64,000 nt of DNA from Bacteroidota bacterium (lineage in GTDB: Bacteria; Bacteroidota; Ignavibacteria; Kryptoniales; JAKASW01), in NCBI GenBank assembly GCA_023480735.1, contig JAMCXB010000061.1:23925-87924 (forward strand). The letters are read 5' to 3'. The translations under genes were made by a program, and so were the position numbers. The notes below the pieces were generated by a model. That model did not search any database. It was not told the origin of the DNA and worked only from the letters and a program-made list of their open reading frames with translations. Positions 10,896 to 20,850 of the stretch are shown piece by piece (positions within the stretch are counted from its first letter, which is position 1; the number at the start of each line of letters is the position of its first letter).

Positions 10896-13611
10896 ATGGC
10901 TGTTAAGTCTAATTCGTTTTCCACTAAAAGAGATCTTTCTGTTAAGAATTTAACCTACAAGATTTTTCATCTTCCGACTCTTGAGACGCAGGGTTACAAT
11001 GTGTCCAAGCTTCCTTATTCAATCAGAATACTGCTTGAGAATCTGCTTAGACATGAGGACGGGAGAATCGTAACGACTTCAGATATAGAGACCCTCTCGA
11101 AGTGGGACGGCAAGCACACATCCGAGAAAGAAATTGCCTATATGCCTGCCCGCGTGCTTCTTCAGGATTTTACAGGCGTTCCTGCAGTTGTGGACCTTGC
11201 GGCAATGAGAGGCGCAGTAAAGCGCATGAAAGGAAATACCGAAAAAATAAATCCTCTTATACCGTCAGAACTGGTCATAGATCACTCCGTACAGGTGGAT
11301 CAATTCGGTACAGATTCCGCGTTCATGTTCAACGCTGAAATGGAGTTCAAAAGGAACGTAGAAAGATACAAGCTTTTGCGTTGGGGACAGAAGGCGTTTA
11401 GAAATTTCAGCGTAGTGCCCCCGGACACAGGAATCTGCCATCAGGTAAATCTCGAGTATCTCGCCCGAGTGGTTGAGACCAGGGAGCAAAACGGTGAGGT
11501 AACCGCATTTCCGGACTCCTTGCTCGGAACGGACTCACACACTACCATGGTAAACGGCCTGGGAGTGTTCGGATGGGGAGTCGGCGGGATTGAAGCAGAG
11601 GCGGTCATGCTGGGACAGCCATATTTCATGCTTACACCAGAAGTGATAGGAGTTAAGCTGACCGGCGAACTCGCAGAAGGGGCCACAGCAACCGATCTGG
11701 TATTGACGGTGACTCAGATTCTGCGGAAGAAGGGCGTAGTAGGAAAGATTGTGGAATACTTCGGCGAAGGTATTGCCAAACTGGCGCTTGCCGACCGCGC
11801 AACCATAAGCAATATGTCGCCGGAATATGGTGCAACTATGGGATTCTTCCCGGTCGATGAGGAGACTCTCAAATATCTCAGGCTGACCGGACGGACCGAT
11901 GATTTCGTAAGGGTAGTCGAGACATACTGCAAGGAACAGGGACTATTCTGGAGCGAAGATCAACCTGAACCTCTGTATAGTGACACACTCGAAGTTAACA
12001 TGAGCACCATTGAGCCCTGCATCGCCGGACCTAAGAGACCGCAGGACAGAGTGCTGCTGAAAAACATCAAAGATTCCTTCCGGAAGTCCCTTACAGCTGC
12101 TCCTGCAGAACGAGGATTCGGATTGAAGGAAGACGACCTACTCAAGAATATCCATGTCCGACAGGATGGAACATCTTTCGATATACATAACGGATCTGTC
12201 GCTATTGCAGCGATAACTAGCTGCACTAACACATCAAACCCAAGCGTACTGATTGCCGCCGGGCTTCTTGCCAAGAAGGCAGTCGAGAAATACGGTTTGA
12301 AGTCAAAGCCGTGGGTGAAGACGAGCCTCGCCCCCGGTTCGCAAGCTGTTATGGACTACCTGAAGGAGGCAGGAGTGATCGAGCCACTCGAAAAGCTGAA
12401 GTTCAATCTGGTTGGATTCGGGTGTACGACGTGCATCGGAAACAGCGGACCCCTGGGACGAGAACATTTCGTCGGCAATAGAGAAGGAGAATCTGGTCGC
12501 GGCTGCAGTACTAAGCGGCAACAGGAACTTCGAAGGACGAATCAACCCACATGCTAAAGCAAGCTACCTTGCCTCGCCGCCCTTAGTTGTGGCCTATGCA
12601 CTTGCCGGAAGAATAGATTTCGATCCACTGACCGAGCCGCTCGATTACACGGAAGACGGCAGGCCAGTTTACCTCAAAGATGTGTGGCCATCCCAGTCTG
12701 AAATCAGCGAAGCAATTCAGAAATCGGTGAAGCCCAACATGTACCGCGAGCGATATGCCCGAGTCTTTGACGGCGACGAGAGATGGAAAGGACTGGAAGT
12801 CCCGGAAGGGAGCAGCTATAACTGGAGTCACGACTCAACGTACATCCAGGAGCCGCCATTCTTCACTGACCTGCCGATCGAAGTCCCGCCCGGGAAAGAC
12901 ATCAATGGAGCGCGAGTCCTCGCTCTCCTCGGCGATTCCGTTACCACCGACCATATATCTCCTGCGGGATCAATTCCCGCCAACAGTCCGGCCGGGAAGT
13001 ACCTCATAGAACACGGGGTTCAGCCGAAGGACTTCAACTCATACGGTTCACGGCGTGGAAACCACGAGGTGATGATGCGGGGAACGTTTGCAAATATCCG
13101 GTTGAAGAACCTTCTGGTTCCCGGTACAGAGGGGGGATGGAGTATTCATCTCCCCGATGGAGAGAAGATGTCGTTGTATGACGCTTCAATGAAATACCAG
13201 TCTGAAAACGTGCCTCTTCTCGTAATCGCAGGGAAGGAGTATGGCAGCGGCAGTTCGCGGGATTGGGCCGCAAAGGGAACATTGCTGCTGGGAATAAAGG
13301 CAGTAATAGCAGAAAGCTATGAGAGGATTCACCGGAGCAATCTGGTTGGACTCGGAGTCCTTCCGCTTCAGTTCAAAGAAGGTGAGAACGCGGCATCGCT
13401 GGGTTTGACCGGAAGAGAGTCATATTCGATAAGTGGAATCAAAGAGGATCTAACGCCGCATAAGAAATTGACTATCACCGCTGCCGGTGAGAACGGTAAA
13501 ACGGTGAAGTTCGAAGCGATAGCGCGTCTGGACAGTCATGTCGATGTCGAGTACTATCTTAACGGGGGCATCTTACAGACTGTCCTGCGGCAGATGTTGA
13601 AAAATGCGTAA
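10896..13611 (+). CDS. acnA: aconitate hydratase AcnA-type, with a single frameshift near 12455-12457
   Basis: ORF 10887..12557 carries DSHTTMVNGLGVFGWGVGGIEAEAVMLGQ, ITSCTNTSNPSVL, GFGCTTCIGNSGPL. ORF 12412..13611 continues at DENISSAIEKENLVAAAVLSGNRNFEGRINPHAKASYLASPPLVV...YGSGSSRDWAAKG. Removing one G from GGG at 12455-12457 restores one frame. Confidence 0.93.
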
Positions 13612-13697
13612 TTTGGACCGGCGGCGCACCGGAACGAGTCGGTTAATTTGCAACTTATGCGCTATTTTAATAGATTTAACGGTAAATAGGAGAAAAA

Positions 13698-13922
13698 ATG
13701 AGAAGCGGCATTCACCCGAAATATCATAATGTGACGGTAACTTGCGTTTGTGGAAATACATTCCAGACTCGATCAACTGAACCCGGTCAATTCCTGAAGG
13801 TTGAAATATGCTCGAGCTGCCATCCGTTCTTCACCGGGAAGCAAAAACTAATTGACTCTGCGGGGCGCGTGGAGAAGTTTATGCAGAAGTACGGCAGAAA
13901 AACGAAAGCCGAAGCACAGTAA
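13698..13922 (+). CDS. rpmE: 50S ribosomal protein L31 (cysteine-containing, zinc-type)
   Basis: [27 protein letters not shown]...[27 protein letters not shown]. Confidence 0.95.
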   Translation: MRSGIHPKYHNVTVTCVCGNTFQTRSTEPGQFLKVEICSSCHPFFTGKQKLIDSAGRVEKFMQKYGRKTKAEAQ

Positions 13923-13943
13923 ACGAACGACGCTTTTCTTCGA

Positions 13944-13978
13944 TGTGGCAGCAGTAATGATCAAGTTTGTCTGCCACA
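13944..13978. repeat. Short inverted repeat TGTGGCAG...CTGCCACA downstream of rpmE
   Basis: 8-bp perfect arms with a ~19-nt spacer, no T run. Confidence 0.5.
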
Positions 13979-14138
13979 GTCTTTACACGGAAATTTGTTC
14001 TTTAAAGATAAGAGCTTAGTTCAAAATTCGTCACAGTTAACCTTGGACGAGAGTTGTCGGGGCCTAAATTTTCAACCAGGGCATGCAATAGCCTCGGCAA
14101 TACAGACCGCAGCAAACCAAAAAGCAGGGGATGCAGAA

Positions 14139-15527
14139 ATGGAACAGTCAAAGAGGTACAATAGTTACCCGCGAGAGGAAAATGACGTTGTGATCTACGA
14201 GACGGCTCGTGAGGTTGCAGTAAAGATCTTGAATAGAATTGAGCGAACGGACTCGTACCTTGATAAGCTTCTTGATTTTGAGTTAAGAAACTCGGAGTTG
14301 AGCAAGCTTGATAAGTCGTTCCTGACTGAGTTGGTGAACGGGACCATTCGGTGGAAGGTTCGGATTGATTACGTCATTTCGCAGTTCTACAGGGGAGATT
14401 ATTCGAAGCTCGATATTAACATCAAGAACGCTATCCGTCTTGCAATGTACCAGATTATGTTCCTCGAGCGCGTGCCGCAATCGGCAGCGGTAAATGAGGC
14501 TGTCGAGTTCGTGAAGAAGCTGCGCGGACAGTATCTTGGGAACCTTGTCAACGCAATTCTTCGAACGGCAATCCGGAAGCTCAACCTCGTCGAGTATCCG
14601 TCAATCGAGGATGACGCCGTCAAGGCGCTTTCTACGGTACATTCGTTTCCATCCTGGCTGGTGAGAAGGTTTATAAACAGGTTCGGTGTCTATGAGACCG
14701 AGCAGCTCCTCACGGCACTGAACGAACGGCCGCGTTTGTCCATACGAGTTAACACAAGCAGAATTTCCACGGACGAACTGGCGGCACAATTTGAAGCAAA
14801 AGGCCTGAAGGTTTCGCGAGGAAGTTTCATACATAATTTCCTCTACGTTGAAGGCTTATCCAGAATAGGCGAACTCGAATCCTTCAAGGCTGGTCAGTTC
14901 ACTGTGCAGGACGAGAGCGCCGGCGTAGTCACCCAGCTCCTCGGCCCTCAGCGAGGAGAGAGAATCCTGGACGTTTGTGCCGCCCCGGGAGGGAAGACAA
15001 CCCACATACTGGAAATGACTTCGGGAGAAGTTGATCTGACCTCCATTGAAAAGTACGAAAACAGGGCACGCTTAATTCAAAACTCACTCGATAGAATGGG
15101 CTACACCAGGACCAAAGTATTGGTGGCTGACGGAGCAATTTACACCGACACGGTGCTGTTCGACAGGATACTCGTCGACGCACCATGTACCGGATTCGGC
15201 GTGATAAGAAAGAAGCCCGATTCGAAGTGGAAGCGCGAGCCGGAAGATATTCAGAAGTTGAATGAGATTCAGAATCAGATTCTTGAAAATGTTTCAAAGC
15301 TATTGAAGCCGGATGGAGTACTGGTATACAGTACCTGCACGATCGAATCTGAGGAGAACCAGGATGTTGTGCAGGGATTTCTGAATCGTCATCCCGAATT
15401 CAAGCTTGAACAGGCGGGGGATTTTGTGGACAAGGCGCTCGTAGGACGTGAGGGCTATGTTGAGACTTTTCCGCACAGACATGACATGGATGGGGGGTTT
15501 GCGGCACGCATCCGAAAATCGGCTTAA
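14139..15527 (+). CDS. rsmB: 16S rRNA (cytosine-C5) methyltransferase RsmB (annotated ORF opens at 13995)
   Basis: NusB-like N-terminus, FTVQDESAGVVTQLLGPQRGERILDVCAAPGGKTTHI, DAPCTGFGVIRKKPDSKW, YSTCTIESEENQDVV. Confidence 0.92.
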   Translation: MEQSKRYNSYPREENDVVIYETAREVAVKILNRIERTDSYLDKLLDFELRNSELSKLDKSFLTELVNGTIRWKVRIDYVISQFYRGDYSKLDINIKNAIRLAMYQIMFLERVPQSAAVNEAVEFVKKLRGQYLGNLVNAILRTAIRKLNLVEYPSIEDDAVKALSTVHSFPSWLVRRFINRFGVYETEQLLTALNERPRLSIRVNTSRISTDELAAQFEAKGLKVSRGSFIHNFLYVEGLSRIGELESFKAGQFTVQDESAGVVTQLLGPQRGERILDVCAAPGGKTTHILEMTSGEVDLTSIEKYENRARLIQNSLDRMGYTRTKVLVADGAIYTDTVLFDRILVDAPCTGFGVIRKKPDSKWKREPEDIQKLNEIQNQILENVSKLLKPDGVLVYSTCTIESEENQDVVQGFLNRHPEFKLEQAGDFVDKALVGREGYVETFPHRHDMDGGFAARIRKSA

Positions 15528-15587
15528 GTACATTGTAAGAAAAAATAATATCTAATAACTTTTTATAGAACATTCTTGGAGGTGTAA

Positions 15588-16937
15588 ATGATTAAGAACA
15601 TCGACGAACTGAAGACTACTCTGAAGGGTATAGTTGAGGTTGATGGCTGGAAAACGGTAAACGTATCTAACTCTGAGAAACTTCGCAGTTCCACGATCGA
15701 TACACTCGTCTACGAATCGGTTTTCAATCCGGATGAAGAGGTAAAGACCAAATTGCGCTGGTTAATCCGCGAACTTGCCAGGAATCTCGGTTCCGGCTCT
15801 GCTTCGATCCAGAATCTCTACTCGGCTTTCGGAAGAGGAGAAGTCTCAGGCTTCACAGTCCCGGCAGTTAACATCCGCGGAATCACTTACGACTTCGCAC
15901 GCGCCATGTTCAGAGTTGCGAAGAAAAATAACATCGGACCTTTTGTTTTCGAGATTGCCAAATCCGAAATGGGATATACGAATCAGCGCCCCGCCGAATA
16001 TTCCGCCTGCGTGCTTGCGGCAGCTGTCAAGGAAAATTATTCCGGACCTGTCTTCATCCAGGGAGACCATTTCCAATTCAATGCAAAGAAGTTCGCCCAG
16101 GATCCTCAAAAAGAGACAGAAGGGATTAAGTCACTCATCAAAGAGGCTATCGAGGCACAATTCTACAACATCGACATAGACTCTTCCACACTCGTTGACC
16201 TCAGCAAGGCGACGACCGATGAGCAGCAGCGCAACAATTATGAGCTCGCGGCTGAAATGACCGCTCTGATTCGCGAACTGGAACCGAAGGATGTCACGGT
16301 TTCAGTCGGCGGTGAAATCGGCGAAGTCGGCGGCAAGAACTCCACTCCCGAGGAATTCCGCGCATACATGCAGGGATATGTAAAGGCTCTGAACGCGAGA
16401 AAGCACGGAGCTAAAACCATCAGCAAGATCAGCGTTCAAACCGGTTCCAGTCACGGCGGAGTTCCGCTTCCCGACGGGACAGTAGCCCAGGTCAAGATAG
16501 ATTTCAACGTCCTGGAATCGATCTCTAAAATCTCGCGAGCCGAATACGGTATGGCGGGAGCGGTTCAACATGGAGCCTCGACTCTACCGGAAGAGTTGTT
16601 CGACAAATTCCCCGGAGTAGGAACCGCGGAGATTCATTTGGCCACCGGATTTCAGAACCTGCTCTACGATATCTTCCCGAAGGAGTTCAAGGAGACGATT
16701 TACGATTACCTCAGGAAGAACTTCGCCGACGAAAAGAAGCCGGATATGACCGACGAACAATTCATCTACAAGACCAGGAAGAAAGGATTCGGACCATTCA
16801 AGCAGGAAATGTGGAATCTCGGAAAGGACTGGTCTAGCAAGGCGAATGAAGAACTCGAGAAGAGATTCGAGTTTCTCTTCCGCAAGCTCAACGTGCAGAA
16901 CACAAAAGATACCGTCAACAAGTATATTAAAGTGTAA
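15588..16937 (+). CDS. class II fructose-bisphosphate aldolase family protein
   Basis: VPAVNIRG, GPVFIQGDHFQFNAKKF, NIDIDSSTLVDLSK, VGGEIGEVGGKNS, VQTGSSHGGVPLPDG. Confidence 0.85.
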   Translation: MIKNIDELKTTLKGIVEVDGWKTVNVSNSEKLRSSTIDTLVYESVFNPDEEVKTKLRWLIRELARNLGSGSASIQNLYSAFGRGEVSGFTVPAVNIRGITYDFARAMFRVAKKNNIGPFVFEIAKSEMGYTNQRPAEYSACVLAAAVKENYSGPVFIQGDHFQFNAKKFAQDPQKETEGIKSLIKEAIEAQFYNIDIDSSTLVDLSKATTDEQQRNNYELAAEMTALIRELEPKDVTVSVGGEIGEVGGKNSTPEEFRAYMQGYVKALNARKHGAKTISKISVQTGSSHGGVPLPDGTVAQVKIDFNVLESISKISRAEYGMAGAVQHGASTLPEELFDKFPGVGTAEIHLATGFQNLLYDIFPKEFKETIYDYLRKNFADEKKPDMTDEQFIYKTRKKGFGPFKQEMWNLGKDWSSKANEELEKRFEFLFRKLNVQNTKDTVNKYIKV

Positions 16938-18323
16938 TTGACGAACTCCCCGTCTCGCGAGAAAATAGGGGCGGCATTGAGTTCCGTCATTGCCGCCATT
17001 TTTCTCACCATTTTCAAGCTCATAGTTGGAATTACAACGGGCAGTCTCGGAATTCTAAGCGAGGCTGCCCATTCGGGTTTAGACCTAATGGCTGCAGGGA
17101 TGACCCTGTTCGCCGTTCGAGCAGCCGACAAGCCCGCCGATTCGGAGCATCATTACGGACACGGGAAATTCGAAAACATTTCGGCTCTCTTTGAGACACT
17201 TCTTCTCCTCGTGACTTGCTTCCTCATCGCAAGGGAGGCTATCAACAGGCTCCTCTTCAAAAGCGTTGAGATAGATGTTACCACATGGAGCTTCGTAGTG
17301 ATGTTTACTTCAATCGCAATTGATTTCACCAGGGCCAGGATTCTTTCCAGGGCGGCAAAGAAATATCACAGCCAGGCCCTCGAAGCAGATGCACTCCATT
17401 TTTCTACCGATATACTCAGTTCCAGCGTTGTAATATTCGGATTGATAGGGGCAAGATTTGGCTTCTCCTTCGCCGATCCTGTCTCTGCGCTCGGTGTGTC
17501 CATTATCGTCGTCGTGATCAGCCTCAGACTCGGAAAGAGGAGCATAGACGTCCTCGTGGACCGAAGTCCAGACAAGAATTTGGTAGAGAAGATCCGCCAG
17601 GCTGCGCTGCAGTCCAAAGAGGTGGAGAAACTGAAGAGCCTCCGCGTCAGGGATTCCGGGGGAAGGGTATTTGTAGACATGGTCGTAGGACTTCCGCGAT
17701 TACTTCCTTTCGAGCAGGCACATTCCCTGGTTGATGAGATTGAAAGGCGCGTACGAGCAGTTCGGGATGGAATCGACGTAGTGGTACACGCCGAGCCGGT
17801 CGCGACAAACGACGAGACTGCAATCGACAAGGTCAGATTAGCAGCCAACCAGACTGAGAACAAGATTCACGAAGTAGAGGTCTTCTCCACTGAAAAGGGA
17901 CTGGTGGTAGATTTGCACCTTGAGGTTGAAGACGCGGAAACGATTGAGGCCGCTCATGAAAAGGCCGATGAATTGGAGGGCGCGATAAGAAGTCATTTGA
18001 AGAGTGTGGATCATATCTTCATCCATATCGATAAGTCCACCCAGGCTCCCATGCGCGCAACTTCCGTCAGCCTGCTGGGAAGCGATCTTCCAGAAGCGAT
18101 CGAAAACTATGTCAGATCAATGCGCGGAGTAGTCAGCTGCAGCGACCTACACTTCACCGAGAGCGATTCTGGATTACGGGCCGCGATGACTTGTCAATTT
18201 GATGAAACTTTTTCACTCGCAGAAACAGTTAGGATTGTAAACGAGTTAGAAGAAAACATCACAAAGGAATTCCCTCAGATATTCAGAGCAGTAATTCATC
18301 AGGAACCAGCATCCCACCAATGA
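16938..18323 (+). CDS. cation diffusion facilitator (CDF) family transporter, TTG start
   Basis: GILSEAAHSGLDLMAAGMTLFAVRAADKPADSEHHYGHGKFENISALFE; HFSTDILSS. Confidence 0.92.
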   Translation: MTNSPSREKIGAALSSVIAAIFLTIFKLIVGITTGSLGILSEAAHSGLDLMAAGMTLFAVRAADKPADSEHHYGHGKFENISALFETLLLLVTCFLIAREAINRLLFKSVEIDVTTWSFVVMFTSIAIDFTRARILSRAAKKYHSQALEADALHFSTDILSSSVVIFGLIGARFGFSFADPVSALGVSIIVVVISLRLGKRSIDVLVDRSPDKNLVEKIRQAALQSKEVEKLKSLRVRDSGGRVFVDMVVGLPRLLPFEQAHSLVDEIERRVRAVRDGIDVVVHAEPVATNDETAIDKVRLAANQTENKIHEVEVFSTEKGLVVDLHLEVEDAETIEAAHEKADELEGAIRSHLKSVDHIFIHIDKSTQAPMRATSVSLLGSDLPEAIENYVRSMRGVVSCSDLHFTESDSGLRAAMTCQFDETFSLAETVRIVNELEENITKEFPQIFRAVIHQEPASHQ

Positions 18324-19510
18324 CAATGAGGCCTTATTACACCGATCCCTACACCGTAGTATTCGATGCGAACGTTATCGAATTGAAAGAAAGCGAAGGG
18401 AAACACGCCGCCATCCTCGACAGTACCTACTTTTATCCGACTTCCGGAGGACAGGAACATGATACCGGCTTCATAAATGGCATCCCTGTTGTCGATGTGT
18501 TGGAGGAGAACGATAACATAGTCCATATTCTGGCGGAGAAGGCTGAAAAGGGAAAGGCTCATTGCAATATTGACTGGAGCCGCCGATTCTCGAACATGCA
18601 GCAACATACGGGTCAGCACATCCTTTCCGCGGCATTCGAAAATCTATTCAATATTTCGACCGTCTCGTCCAGACTTGGAGAAAATGCGGGGACTATAGAC
18701 CTCTCCAGACAGCCGTCGGAAGAAGAAATACAAAAAGCGGTTGCCGAGGCCAACAGAATCGTAAGGGAGGACAGGGAAGTCGCTGTTCACTTTGCGGACC
18801 AGCAGAACATAGGCTCTTTCAACCTGCGGAAACCCCCAAAGGTAGAAGGGACAGTCAGGATAATCGATGTAAAGGATTTTGATCTCTCACCGTGCGGTGG
18901 AACGCATTGCACGCATGCATCGGAAGTCGGCTTCATCCTGACGGGCGACACAGAGAAAGTAAAAGGCTCGTTGACAAGGATCGGGTTCTATTGCGGCGAT
19001 AGAGCGATCTCACATTACTACAGATTGCATAATTCCGCACGAGACAGCGCGCGCGGACTGTCCACGTTTGTCGATGAAATGCCGACAGCTATAGAGAAAC
19101 TCAAGAGTCAGCTGCAGGAAAAAGACACGAGAATAAAATCCCTTTCCGAAAGGGTACTGAATTCAAAATGCGATGAGCTCAAACCTCAAATTGAGAAAGC
19201 GTCTGGTTCTCTTACAGTAGTGGACCTGACTGACGACACCGTTGATGCGAACGAACTCAGATTCGTCGCCAGCTGCATCTCACGGGTCGTGAGGAAGTCA
19301 TTTGCATTTCACCGGATCGATTCAAATATTTGTCAAATGAATTTGAACCTTCTGATGAGTGAAGAAGATGCAAATGCCGTATTGAATGATCTCAGGAACA
19401 AATGTGGCGTCAAAGGCGGCGGAAGGAACGGCTTTTACTCGATTAATTTTGAGAGAGCTCGCTTCGATGAAGTTATGGAGGCGTTGAGAGGTCGCCTTAC
19501 GAATGAATGA
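18320..19510 (+). CDS. AlaX-like alanyl-tRNA editing protein with C-terminal DHHA1-like region
   Basis: [49 protein letters not shown]-terminal [13 protein letters not shown]. Confidence 0.88.
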   Translation: MTMRPYYTDPYTVVFDANVIELKESEGKHAAILDSTYFYPTSGGQEHDTGFINGIPVVDVLEENDNIVHILAEKAEKGKAHCNIDWSRRFSNMQQHTGQHILSAAFENLFNISTVSSRLGENAGTIDLSRQPSEEEIQKAVAEANRIVREDREVAVHFADQQNIGSFNLRKPPKVEGTVRIIDVKDFDLSPCGGTHCTHASEVGFILTGDTEKVKGSLTRIGFYCGDRAISHYYRLHNSARDSARGLSTFVDEMPTAIEKLKSQLQEKDTRIKSLSERVLNSKCDELKPQIEKASGSLTVVDLTDDTVDANELRFVASCISRVVRKSFAFHRIDSNICQMNLNLLMSEEDANAVLNDLRNKCGVKGGGRNGFYSINFERARFDEVMEALRGRLTNE

Positions 19511-19778
19511 CTCAAGAGTCCATTTGCATATCAGCGGAATGGTCCAGGGCGTAGGTTACAGATTCTACGCTGCGCGAAAAGCCGCGGTGTACGGCCTGAA
19601 GGGTTTTGTCAAGAACCTGGTAGACGGGAGGGTTGAAGTCATTGCCGAAGGTGATAGGGGCTTGGTGGAGGAATTCATAAAGGATTTGAAGAGGGGTCCA
19701 ATATCCGCCCATGTAACGGATGTGAGAATTGAATGGGAGAAGCCCACTTTTGAATTCGACGGGTTTCATACACTATGA
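19503..19778 (+). CDS. acylphosphatase
   Basis: [46 protein letters not shown]. Confidence 0.94.
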   Translation: MNDSRVHLHISGMVQGVGYRFYAARKAAVYGLKGFVKNLVDGRVEVIAEGDRGLVEEFIKDLKRGPISAHVTDVRIEWEKPTFEFDGFHTL

Positions 19779-20242
19779 GGATCGGGTTCGGGTTTGATGC
19801 ACATGTGCTTGTGGAAGGTAAAGTCCTGAAGCTGGGCGGAGAGGTGATCGACTTTCCGAGAGGTCTTCGGGGACATTCTGATGGTGACATCGTGCTTCAT
19901 TCGCTGAGCGACGCGATACTCGGAGCTTGTGCCCAGGGGGATATCGGTATGTACTTCCGCGACGATGACAAGAAAATCGAAGGGATCGACAGCAAACGGA
20001 TTCTGGCATTTGCCCTAGAAGCCGCTTCAAAAAGCAGGATGAAGATAGTCAACATTGATATCGTTATTGTCGCAGACGAGCCGAAGCTCAGCGGCCTATA
20101 CAACAGGATACAGACTTCCATTTCTCAGCAATGCAATGTACCTGCAGCTGCGGTTTCCGTCAAAGCTAAGACTACGGAAGGAACCCTGGTAGGCAACGAT
20201 TCCATGGCATGTTTTGCGGTAGTCCTGATGGAACAATCGTGA
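19775..20242 (+). CDS. ispF: 2-C-methyl-D-erythritol 2,4-cyclodiphosphate synthase
   Basis: [50 protein letters not shown]. Confidence 0.95.
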   Translation: MRIGFGFDAHVLVEGKVLKLGGEVIDFPRGLRGHSDGDIVLHSLSDAILGACAQGDIGMYFRDDDKKIEGIDSKRILAFALEAASKSRMKIVNIDIVIVADEPKLSGLYNRIQTSISQQCNVPAAAVSVKAKTTEGTLVGNDSMACFAVVLMEQS

Positions 20243-20850
20243 CACAAATTGACGGCCTCATTGCGGCTCTCAATAACACCGATCCGCTTTATCTTTATTT
20301 ATCGATATTCTTCTTCGCCTTCATAGAAAATCTATTTCCGCCGTCTCCAAGTGATCTGGTGATAGCATTCGGGGGCTCGCTCGTCGGAGTTGGAAAGCTA
20401 GATCCTGTCTTAACGGTTTTTTGGGCTACTTTAGGCGGCACGCTGGGATTTGCAGTAGTCTACTTCATAGGATTCTTTTTCGGCAAAGAGATACTTAATG
20501 CTGGCAAGTTTCGATTCCTGCCGTTGGATAAGGTGACGAAGGTTGAACACTGGTTTACGAAATACGGATATGGTTTGGTCGTAGCAAACAGGTTCCTTTC
20601 GGGGACGAGGGCCGTAATTTCTTTTTTCGCCGGCATCTCGAAATTGCCGTTCTCGATTACACTTCCTTTGTGTGCCGTGAGTGCGTTGCTCTGGGACAGC
20701 TTGCTCGTTTTCGGAGGAGCTATGCTCGGCCGGAACTGGAGACTCCTTGAGCATTACCTTGACATTTACGGTCTCATCGTTGTAATACTGATAATCGCTG
20801 TATCTGCATTCTTTCTTTTGCGATACTTATACAAACGCACTCATGATTAG
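20239..20850 (+). CDS. DedA family membrane protein, GTG start overlapping ispF stop
   Basis: FIENLFPPSPSDLVIAFGGSLVG, FFGKEIL, VVANRFLSGTRAVISFFAGISKLPF. Confidence 0.9.
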   Translation: MTQIDGLIAALNNTDPLYLYLSIFFFAFIENLFPPSPSDLVIAFGGSLVGVGKLDPVLTVFWATLGGTLGFAVVYFIGFFFGKEILNAGKFRFLPLDKVTKVEHWFTKYGYGLVVANRFLSGTRAVISFFAGISKLPFSITLPLCAVSALLWDSLLVFGGAMLGRNWRLLEHYLDIYGLIVVILIIAVSAFFLLRYLYKRTHD

